From the NCBI GenBank assembly GCA_944323585.1, contig CALUTA010000038.1, forward strand, positions 1 through 11,104: a stretch of 11,104 bases of DNA, given 5' to 3'. A program made the position numbers and the translations under genes. Under the pieces are notes generated by a model. The model was given only the letters and a program-made list of their open reading frames with translations. It made no database searches and had not been told where the DNA came from. The stretch is from Candidatus Gastranaerophilales bacterium. Lineage in GTDB: Bacteria > Cyanobacteriota > Vampirovibrionia > Gastranaerophilales > Gastranaerophilaceae. Positions within the stretch are counted from its first letter, which is position 1, and the number at the start of each line of letters is the position of its first letter. Below, piece by piece: positions 6,038-11,104 of this stretch.

Positions 6038-6935
6038 CAGCCTTCACCGTTTTTGCTGACAGCACGAGAGAAGAAAGATACATCAAACCTCCAACAGCAG
6101 CAACTCCCAGAAGATTTCCTGCATAAGCGGGAAGTGACAAAAGCAAAGCTGATTTAGCCTGCAAAGCCTCAGAAATTGTATAGAGTGCATACTGTGTCTG
6201 CATAACAACAGAATCTGAAATGTTAAGCAAAGACCACTCCAGACCGTCCGGCTTAGAGCTTGCATACTGTGCGATTAGGCCTGCACACAGCAGAGAAATT
6301 GCGCCGAAAACAGATGTTGAAGCTTTTTCGCCCGCACGTCTTGCAAAAAGTATTGCACATCCTGATACAACACCTTCAACAACACCTATCGGAAGGTGAA
6401 TTGCCTGCATAAGCCCTGCAAAATTCAAGATATTTCCCGTAATTGAGCCTGAAAGATAAGCCTCCCCAACAACAGCAATCGAACCTAACTGAAGTGCCGC
6501 AATTGAAGCTAAAATAGCACCTAAAAACGGTTTGTTTCTATCTTCCAGAGGTTTATACAAAAGCGGATAGGCAACAAAGCAGGCAAGCAACCCCATATTA
6601 AATATATTGCATCCAAGAGCCAGAAGACCTCCGTCTGCAAAGAACACCGCCTGTACAATCAATATTGCACACATTGCAAGAAATGCCGCATAAGGCCCTA
6701 AAAGTGCCGCAAGCAGAGTTCCTCCGACAATATGTCCGCTTGATCCGGTTGAGGGGATTGCAAAATTCAACATTTGCAAAGAAAACACAAGTGCCGTTAA
6801 TGCAACCGCCGGCATAATTTTATCTTTAGTAAATTCTTTTCTTCCTTTTTTATATGCCAGGAAAGCCGCAGCACCTGCCGCAACAAGCATTGGAATTCCC
6901 GTAACAGGACAAATAATTCCGTTTCCTAAATGCAT
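6027..6935 (-). CDS. larMN: CbiM/LarM-type ECF metal transporter permease fused to a LarN/PDGLE domain
   Basis: A 302-residue membrane protein, most likely the nickel-binding S-component that feeds LarC. It begins MHLGNG, with His2 at the N-terminal metal site of CbiM/NikM proteins. It continues with NFAIPSTGSSGHIVGGTLLAALLGP (57-81), QAVFFADGGLLALGCNIFNMG (95-115) and HLPIGVVEG (180-188), all CbiM signatures. After a short linker, SSKPDGLEWSL (227-237) is the PDGLE motif of CbiN/LarN, followed by a last hydrophobic helix, so the usually separate M and N subunits are fused. Nickel rather than cobalt is inferred from the lar neighbours. The ECF T-component (LarQ) and ATPase (LarO) are absent from the window and must be supplied elsewhere or shared. 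The start lies 2 nt after the larC stop, with AAGGAG inside the larC tail. Confidence 0.9.
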   Translation of the reverse strand: MHLGNGIICPVTGIPMLVAAGAAAFLAYKKGRKEFTKDKIMPAVALTALVFSLQMLNFAIPSTGSSGHIVGGTLLAALLGPYAAFLAMCAILIVQAVFFADGGLLALGCNIFNMGLLACFVAYPLLYKPLEDRNKPFLGAILASIAALQLGSIAVVGEAYLSGSITGNILNFAGLMQAIHLPIGVVEGVVSGCAILFARRAGEKASTSVFGAISLLCAGLIAQYASSKPDGLEWSLLNISDSVVMQTQYALYTISEALQAKSALLLSLPAYAGNLLGVAAVGGLMYLSSLVLSAKTVKADAE

Positions 6936-6937
6936 AA

Positions 6938-7735
6938 TTATTCTCCTTTCTCTTTTATTGACATTACTCTTAACATCGGATTGGCATAGTGCCTTTTCCC
7001 CGCACCGTAACCGATTTTATTAATAACAAAAACTTCCGGAAGTTTTTCTCCGGTATATAAAGCGGCAGCGATTGCGGCACCTGTAGGTGTCACCATCTCG
7101 CCGTCATTATCTGTAATTTTCATTGGCAATTGATATTTTGAAACAATTTCGCACACAGCCGGAACAGGCACAGAAAGCCTTCCGTGCTGGCATTCGACAA
7201 ATCCCCGCCCTTCTGTGAGCGGAGAAAAATAAACCTTCTCCGGTTTCAAATCCTCAAACAGAACAGCAAAACTCAATATATCCGCAATAGAATCTATTGC
7301 GCCGACTTCGTGGAAATGCACTTCTTTTATATCTTTTCCGTGAACTTTTGCTTCGGCTTCTGCTACAATTTGGAAAATCCGTTTTGCAAGCGTTTTTGCC
7401 TCTTCTGAAGCACTTGATTTTTCAATAATCGCATTCACATCATCAAGATTTCTGTGAATATGCTCATGACTGAGCCCGTGATGATGTTCGTGATGCTCAT
7501 CATGATGGTGATGGTCTCCATGGTAATGCTCGCCTTCGTCCGGCAAAATCACGTCAAAATCCGTTGCCGATATCGCATTAACCTGCCTTTTGGAAATCAC
7601 ATACTTAAATTCATTATCCAGATTGATAGACTTCAAAACGCTGTCGAGTTTTTCTCTGTCAGCCCCTAAATCAAGAAGTGCCGCAACCGACATATCTCCT
7701 GAAATTCCACTGCCGCAATCAAAATATAAATCCAC
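6938..7735 (-). CDS. larC: LarC-like nickel insertion protein, LarC1 part only
   Basis: LarC inserts nickel into the thiocarboxylated pincer precursor in a CTP-dependent reaction. This 265-residue protein matches the N-terminal portion: MDLYFDCGSGISGDM at the start, HFHEVGAIDSIADI (140-153), SVPVPAV, TPTGAAIAAAL (216-226) and IGYGAGKR (241-248). Residues 70-94 are a histidine-rich loop (about 13 His in 25), a likely nickel store or loading site. Full LarC is about 400 residues. In L. plantarum, LarC1 and the CTP-binding LarC2 domain are joined by a programmed frameshift. Here the protein stops after LRVMSIKEKGE, at the domain boundary, and larMN begins 2 nt later, leaving no room for LarC2 in any frame. 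I chose the GTG at 7735: it is preceded by AAGGAG at 6 nt and gives the family's normal N-terminus, whereas an upstream TTG at 7759 would sit inside larB. Confidence 0.88.
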   Translation of the reverse strand: MDLYFDCGSGISGDMSVAALLDLGADREKLDSVLKSINLDNEFKYVISKRQVNAISATDFDVILPDEGEHYHGDHHHHDEHHEHHHGLSHEHIHRNLDDVNAIIEKSSASEEAKTLAKRIFQIVAEAEAKVHGKDIKEVHFHEVGAIDSIADILSFAVLFEDLKPEKVYFSPLTEGRGFVECQHGRLSVPVPAVCEIVSKYQLPMKITDNDGEMVTPTGAAIAAALYTGEKLPEVFVINKIGYGAGKRHYANPMLRVMSIKEKGE

Positions 7736-7737
7736 TT

Positions 7738-8430
7738 TTATCTCCTTCTTCCATTGCAAATCAGCTTGTTTATACGGCTTGCGCCGTAACCTGCGCCAAA
7801 TCCGTTATCTATATTCACAACCGTCATTCCTTCGGCACAGGAGTTCAGCATTGTCAAAAGTGCCGACAAACCTTTGAACGAACTTCCGTACCCGACAGAT
7901 GTCGGAACCGCAATAACCGGAACATCAACAAGTCCCGTGACAATTCCGCCCAATGCGCCTTCCATACCTGCAACCGCCACAATTACATTTGCCTTTCGTA
8001 TTTCTTCAATATTTGAAAACAGTCTGTGGATTCCGGCAACCCCGACATCATAGTATTTTTTAACATTGCTACCGTAAAACTCTGCGGTTTCTGCCGCTTC
8101 TTCAGCAACCGGAATATCTCCTGTTCCGCCGGTACAGACAGCAATTTCGCCTTCTTTTTTAACTTCTTTTACTATCAAAACAGCAGTTTTTGCAATTTCA
8201 TTGTACTTTAAATCAGGAAAACTTTCCTTCAAAATCTCAGCCTTTTCGCTGTCTACACGGGTTGAAAGAACATTCTGCCCCTGTTTCTTGAATTCAGCAA
8301 AAATTTCAACCAGCTGTTCGGCCGTCTTGCACTCTCCGAAAACAGCCTCCGAACATCCACGTCTATGGTAACGTCCGATATCTAATTTTGCAAATTCTAA
8401 ATCAGAATAGTCTTTACGCTGTTCAGTCAT
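7738..8430 (-). CDS. larB: LarB, pyridinium-3,5-biscarboxylate mononucleotide synthase
   Basis: LarB carries out the first step of nickel-pincer nucleotide synthesis. It carboxylates nicotinic acid adenine dinucleotide at C5 of the ring and splits off AMP. The 230-residue protein has the LarB N-terminal LDIGRYHRRGCSEAVFGECK (16-35) and a PurE-like core: CTGGTGDIPVAEEAA (99-113), YYDVGVAGIHR (126-136), VAVAGMEGALGGIVTGL (151-167) and VIAVPTSVGYG (172-182). The active-site cysteine region NSCAEGMTVVNIDNGFGAG (196-214) follows, with Cys198 as the expected nucleophile. The length is slightly below the usual 245 or so, mainly at the N-terminus. The best ribosome-binding-like sequence (GGGAG) ends 12 nt from the ATG, too far for normal use. 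A promoter at 8467-8437 could give a leaderless transcript; otherwise it is read from the tat genes. Confidence 0.93.
   Translation of the reverse strand: MTEQRKDYSDLEFAKLDIGRYHRRGCSEAVFGECKTAEQLVEIFAEFKKQGQNVLSTRVDSEKAEILKESFPDLKYNEIAKTAVLIVKEVKKEGEIAVCTGGTGDIPVAEEAAETAEFYGSNVKKYYDVGVAGIHRLFSNIEEIRKANVIVAVAGMEGALGGIVTGLVDVPVIAVPTSVGYGSSFKGLSALLTMLNSCAEGMTVVNIDNGFGAGYGASRINKLICNGRRR
7742..7747 (-). promoter_or_regulatory. Ribosome binding site that fixes the GTG start of larC
   Basis: AAGGAG on the minus strand, within the last codons of larB, lies 6 nt before the GTG at 7735-7733. larB stops at 7738, so larC begins 2 nt later and the two are probably translationally coupled. Confidence 0.75.
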
Positions 8431-8436
8431 AAATTT

Positions 8437-8467
8437 ATTTTACTCCCTGATAGCTGCTATCAGTCAA
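8437..8467 (-). promoter_or_regulatory. Candidate larB promoter with MerR-type dyad
   Basis: On the minus strand, TTGACT (8467-8462) is followed after 19 bp by TAAAAT (8442-8437, one mismatch from TATAAT). The spacer and the last -35 bases hold a perfect 17-bp dyad centred 7 nt after the -35 and 13 nt before the -10. That is close to the geometry of classic MerR-family sites such as the zntA promoter. The -35 overlaps the tatC stop codon. The start of transcription would fall at or near the larB ATG. Confidence 0.55.
8447..8463. repeat. Perfect 17-bp inverted repeat at the tatC end / larB upstream region
   Basis: CTGATAGC-T-GCTATCAG: both 8-bp arms match exactly around a single central base. 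It overlaps the tatC stop codon and lies in the larB promoter spacer. No T run follows in either direction, so a protein-binding site is more likely than a terminator. Confidence 0.75.
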
Positions 8468-8471
8468 GAGG
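8452..8471 (-). repeat. 20-nt repeat, copy 2 (upstream of larB)
   Basis: The minus strand reads CCTCTTGACTGATAGCAGCT, identical to 1062-1081. In tatC the same bases encode the last residues and stop (Pro-Leu-Asp-TGA), so the sequence serves a coding role here and is purely intergenic in copy 1. Confidence 0.85.
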
Positions 8472-9188
8472 TGCAGTATCTTTGCCTTTGTACTTTCTTG
8501 CAAACAGCAGCCCCGCCTCAAACAACAAATAAGTCGGTATTCCAAGCATCAATTGGCTCACAACATCAGGCGGCGTGAAGATTGCCGCAAGAATTAATAT
8601 CAAAACTATTACGTATGGCCTTTTGTCGCTTACGGATTCGTATGATATAATCCCTGATTTTATAAGCGCTATAGTTATCAAAGGCATCTGAAACATTAGC
8701 CCGAATGCCAGCGACATCCATAAAGTCATATTAATTACGTTGGAAATCCCGAACATAGGGTTTATATTGGTGCTTGAAAAGCTCATGCCGAAATTAATTA
8801 CCATAGGCATTATCAAAAATACACAGAATGCAACTCCGGCTACAAACAGAAAACTCGACATCAAAACAATATTCTTTATAAATTTTTTCTCATGTTCGTA
8901 TAACGCAGGCAGTATAAAATCCCAGAGTTTTTTGATTATATACGGAAAACAAATCACAAAATCCAGCACCATCGCAGTTTTAATCTGGATTAAGAACACC
9001 TCCATAGGCGAGAAAAAGTTGAATGCAATACTGCTGTTGCGGGTAATCACCACAGTCAGCCAGTCCAAAAACTTTGGAGCAAGATATAACCCCAACGGCA
9101 AAACAATGCACAAAGCTATTATACATTTCAACAATGTTTCTCTTAAAGCCTCAAGATGTGATATAAGGCTTCCGTCATCCTGTTCCAT
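8460..9188 (-). CDS. tatC: Sec-independent protein translocase TatC
   Basis: TatC is the six-helix inner-membrane core of the twin-arginine translocase and recognises RR signal peptides on folded, often cofactor-loaded proteins. The 242-residue product has the cytoplasmic signature HLEALRETL (11-19), FFSPMEVF (58-65), FPYIIKKLWDFILPALYEHEKKF (81-103) with the conserved Pro and Glu, and TPPDVVSQ (205-212) before the last helix. Hydrophobic segments lie at about 20-38, 72-90, 106-130, 150-178, 192-205 and 211-230, as expected. The length is normal. It follows tatA by 4 nt, with only a weak ribosome binding site, consistent with coupled translation. Iron-sulfur genes upstream, one with an internal RR motif, suggest a dedicated client. 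The stop codon lies inside the 20-nt repeat. Confidence 0.95.
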   Translation of the reverse strand: MEQDDGSLISHLEALRETLLKCIIALCIVLPLGLYLAPKFLDWLTVVITRNSSIAFNFFSPMEVFLIQIKTAMVLDFVICFPYIIKKLWDFILPALYEHEKKFIKNIVLMSSFLFVAGVAFCVFLIMPMVINFGMSFSSTNINPMFGISNVINMTLWMSLAFGLMFQMPLITIALIKSGIISYESVSDKRPYVIVLILILAAIFTPPDVVSQLMLGIPTYLLFEAGLLFARKYKGKDTAPLD

Positions 9189-9192
9189 ATTT

Positions 9193-9426
9193 TTAATTTT
9201 CCGGTCTTACTGTATCTTTTGAAGGATCATACTGTTCAGGTTTTTCAACAGTGTCCTCTATTGCTGATTTCAATTCCTGAGCTTCATCTTTAATTATGCT
9301 TTTTGCTTTTTTATATTCGTAAGATGCCCGCCCTAAAGCTCTTGCGATTTCAGGAATTCTTTTTCCTCCGAACAGTAAAATTATTACAACAAGTATTAAA
9401 AGTATTTCAGTTATTCCAAGCGACAT
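9193..9426 (-). CDS. tatA: TatA-family translocase subunit
   Basis: A 77-residue protein with one N-terminal membrane helix (about 5-18), the FGG hinge (19-21) and the amphipathic helix [20 protein letters not shown], then a charged tail. This is the TatA/TatB layout; the short tail and the intact FGGKRIPE favour TatA. It forms the translocation pore or patch with TatC. No separate tatB is present, as in minimal TatA-TatC systems where TatA does both jobs. The ATG is preceded by a strong AAGGAG ribosome binding site at about 6 nt. It sits 16 nt after the iron-sulfur fusion gene and 4 nt before tatC. Confidence 0.93.
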   Translation of the reverse strand: MSLGITEILLILVVIILLFGGKRIPEIARALGRASYEYKKAKSIIKDEAQELKSAIEDTVEKPEQYDPSKDTVRPEN

Positions 9427-9442
9427 ATTTTTCTCCTTTTTT

Positions 9443-10723
9443 TTAAATCGTTTTTTGCTCCTGCACTCCGAAAATTTCTATTGCCTTGAAGAAACAGGTG
9501 TTCTTGCAGGCACCGCAGCCTATACATTTTCTTGCATCAAGAACAGGCGCACCGTTTACCGTCATTATAGCATGCACAGGGCAAACCCTTGAACATTCAC
9601 CGCATTTTGTGCACTTTTCAGGATTAATCATTGCCATTGCAATTCTTGTTTTTTGTTTTTCTTCAAGCGAAATTCTCTTTATCGCACCTGAAGGGCAAAC
9701 TTCAGAACACTTATGACAATCAAATTTGCATGGGCCTTTTGAGTAATCTATATGTACAGCGCCGTATTCAGCATCTGCCTTTTGAATAATCTTGTTCGGA
9801 CAATTTTCGACACAAAGATTACAGTTAAGGCACTTATTTAGAAAACGCTCTTTATTGACAGCACCCGCCGGAAGAATTACATCTTTAACCTTTTCAACAA
9901 TTTTATCCTTAAATTCAATACCGGCCTTAATCATTCCGCCAAACAAGGCAAGAGCGGTGGCTGAAATTATCAAATCTCTGCGTTTTGGGTTAAATTTTAC
10001 TCTTTTTTCAGGAATCCCGTACTTAATTCCTGCTTTCGGGCAAACTGAAAGACATTTTAAACATTTTATACAGGTTTCGTTATCTACCGTTTTTTCTTTT
10101 GAATTTATGCAGCCTGAAGGGCAATTACGCTCGCAGGTTCCGCAGGAAACGCAAATATCTTCAATATGGATTTTGCACAGTGAAACTTTTGAAATCAGCC
10201 CTAAAACAGTTCCGACAGGACAAAAATCCGTACAAAAAATTCTGTCTTTTAAGATTACGGCTAAAACCGCAATTCCTAAAACCGCAAGCCCCGAAACAGT
10301 CAAACTCATAGCTGACCCGAATACGGAATAAGGGTCAACATACCTTATCAAAACTGCTGTTCCGCCAAACAAAGCCCCCCAGCAAATTGCCGCAATAAAA
10401 TATTTGAGCGGGAAATTAACTCGCTTTGAGTTTTTCGGTCTGTGGATTTTGTTCTTGAAAAACCCGACGATTTCCTGCAAAATTCCGAACGGACAAATGA
10501 GAGAACAATAAATTCTTCCGAAAATAAAAGTTAACACGGCAAGAATTAAGAATAAGACAAGCGTCAAGACAGAAAAATCAATAATCAGCTTCTGCACAAC
10601 CGGCATCAACTGAATATCAAAAACTTTTACACCGTAAAAAAGTCCTAAAATCCCTGCAACAGCAAGCAGGAACACAACTCCCGCCGCAATTTGTCTTATT
10701 CTGAATATTTTTTTACCGTTCAT
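9443..10723 (-). CDS. NapH-NapG-like fusion: membrane ferredoxin with six [4Fe-4S] motifs
   Basis: A 426-residue predicted electron-transfer protein that joins two parts usually encoded separately. Residues 1-230 are NapH-like. They contain about four membrane helices, the paired CxxxCP loops YCSLICPFG (72-80) and FCTDFCPVG (163-171), and two cluster motifs (Cys191/194/197/201 and 218/221/224/228). Then [17 protein letters not shown] (247-263) forms a twin-arginine-like anchor, and the rest resembles NapG/MauM ferredoxins. That part has [14 protein letters not shown] and four more motifs beginning at Cys298, 332, 371 and 400. In nitrate reductase systems NapH and NapG pass quinol electrons to the periplasm. 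No napA or other terminal oxidoreductase is visible, so the partner is unknown; the Fe-S aldo/keto reductase upstream and the tat genes downstream are candidates for a functional link. It starts 3 nt after the upstream stop, with no clear ribosome binding site. Confidence 0.85.
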   Translation of the reverse strand: MNGKKIFRIRQIAAGVVFLLAVAGILGLFYGVKVFDIQLMPVVQKLIIDFSVLTLVLFLILAVLTFIFGRIYCSLICPFGILQEIVGFFKNKIHRPKNSKRVNFPLKYFIAAICWGALFGGTAVLIRYVDPYSVFGSAMSLTVSGLAVLGIAVLAVILKDRIFCTDFCPVGTVLGLISKVSLCKIHIEDICVSCGTCERNCPSGCINSKEKTVDNETCIKCLKCLSVCPKAGIKYGIPEKRVKFNPKRRDLIISATALALFGGMIKAGIEFKDKIVEKVKDVILPAGAVNKERFLNKCLNCNLCVENCPNKIIQKADAEYGAVHIDYSKGPCKFDCHKCSEVCPSGAIKRISLEEKQKTRIAMAMINPEKCTKCGECSRVCPVHAIMTVNGAPVLDARKCIGCGACKNTCFFKAIEIFGVQEQKTI

Positions 10724-10726
10724 TGT

Positions 10727-11104
10727 TTACTTTTTATCTACTCTTTCAACTGTTGACTCAACTTTCTTCAGCAGTGCCGGAATATCAAGCCCCTGCGGAC
10801 AATTTTTTGAACACAGATGGCAGTTTATGCACTTGTCGGCTTTTTCGCTATCCTTAAGAGCGTTGTAGTTCACGCCGAACATAAATCCATTATCGTTGTT
10901 TTTATATACATTATACAACCCGAAAATTGCAGGGATGTTAATCCCTCTCGGACAAACTTCCATACAATACCTGCAGGCAGTACAGTTGATTGCGCCCTGG
11001 GATTGAATAATCTTTGCAACTTCTGCTGCTGTTTGAAGTTCTTCGGCTGTAAATTCCCGAAAATTCGTAAAAGTATCAATATTTTCTTTCATCTGCTGGA
11101 AGTT
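10727..11104 (-). CDS. Iron-sulfur aldo/keto reductase, C-terminal part (start lies beyond the right edge)
   Basis: The frame is open to the end of the window: the four codons before the apparent ATG at 11092 read Asn-Phe-Gln-Gln. NFQQMKENIDTFTNFREFTAEEL matches the region that follows the barrel in COG1453 aldo/keto reductases, so this is not a separate 121-residue ferredoxin gene. The visible 125 residues hold two [4Fe-4S] motifs, NCTACRYCMEVCPRGINIP (visible Cys41/44/47/51) and KCINCHLCSKNCPQGLDIP (visible Cys92/95/98/102). Both end in the typical CPxGxxIP. Such enzymes are found mainly in anaerobes and are thought to couple carbonyl reduction to ferredoxin-like electron transfer; substrates are mostly unknown. 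The gene is followed 3 nt later by the NapH-NapG-like fusion, which suggests that they exchange electrons. Confidence 0.88.
   Translation of the reverse strand, partial: NFQQMKENIDTFTNFREFTAEELQTAAEVAKIIQSQGAINCTACRYCMEVCPRGINIPAIFGLYNVYKNNDNGFMFGVNYNALKDSEKADKCINCHLCSKNCPQGLDIPALLKKVESTVERVDKK

Noticed and set aside
7454..7530. Low-complexity repeat or CRISPR-like pattern of CATGATG units.
   Set aside because: It is the codon pattern of the histidine-rich loop of larC on the minus strand; the Met-rich reading on the + strand is a shadow.
7736..7759. Upstream TTG start for larC, giving eight extra residues overlapping larB.
   Set aside because: The GTG at 7735 has a well-spaced AAGGAG and yields the normal LarC N-terminus.
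8444..8463. The 17-bp dyad as a terminator for tatC.
   Set aside because: No T run follows the stem in the direction of transcription, and the same core sequence is found in a promoter at 1062.
10752..10762. Palindrome GTTGACTCAAC as an operator.
   Set aside because: It is short, lies inside coding sequence near the end of the aldo/keto reductase gene, has no -10 partner at a sensible distance and no second copy seen.
10727..11092. A stand-alone 121-residue HdrC-like ferredoxin starting at 11092.
   Set aside because: The frame stays open to the window edge and the preceding residues NFQQ continue the aldo/keto reductase pattern, so it is the 3' part of a longer gene.

Overview
The window is about 11.1 kb of fairly AT-rich bacterial DNA, densely coding and with no RNA genes, insertion sequences or CRISPR arrays that I can see. 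Its gene content suggests an anaerobe: an iron-sulfur aldo/keto reductase, a six-cluster membrane ferredoxin, nickel-pincer cofactor maturation and non-oxidative pentose metabolism. A 343-residue hypothetical protein with an N-terminal 'IAFTS' motif resembles proteins I associate with gut Gastranaerophilales (Vampirovibrionia/Melainabacteria). That taxonomic guess is weak and rests on style, not on a marker gene.

Left part (1-3412, + strand). The window opens inside the N-terminal subunit of a split transketolase, followed 12 nt later by a small YhcH/DUF386 cupin of the sugar-anomerase type. After a 144-nt gap with a clear promoter comes a 582-residue DXS-like thiamin-diphosphate enzyme, closed by a strong intrinsic terminator. 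It keeps the ThDP and catalytic residues but has lost both arginines that hold the glyceraldehyde-3-phosphate phosphate in true DXP synthase. A MerR regulator of the AdhR/YyaN type follows, with its own promoter and a possible operator dyad.

Middle part (3458-5255). The minus-strand hypothetical membrane-associated protein lies next to a divergent pnuC (nicotinamide riboside/NMN uptake). The pnuC stop codon overlaps the stop codon of larE on the other strand.

Right part (5252-11104, all minus strand, transcribed right to left). This is one compact run of genes: the C-terminal ferredoxin part of a COG1453-type aldo/keto reductase (it continues off the right edge), a NapH-NapG-like fusion with six [4Fe-4S] motifs, tatA, tatC, larB, larC, a fused larM-larN permease, and larE. 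LarB, LarC and LarE make the nickel-pincer nucleotide from nicotinic acid adenine dinucleotide, and the permease probably supplies nickel. The pnuC neighbour is also a pyridine-nucleotide gene. LarC here ends at the LarC1/LarC2 boundary and lacks the C-terminal domain. LarA and the ECF ATPase/T-component genes are not in the window.

The most unexpected signal is regulatory. An exact 20-nt sequence, CCTCTTGACTGATAGCAGCT, occurs both upstream of the DXS-like gene and, on the other strand, across the tatC stop codon just upstream of larB. At both sites it forms a TTGACT -35 box, a 19-bp spacer holding a dyad, and a -10 box (TATAAT or TAAAAT). This is the architecture of MerR-family promoters, and it suggests that the DXS-like gene and the lar genes are co-regulated.
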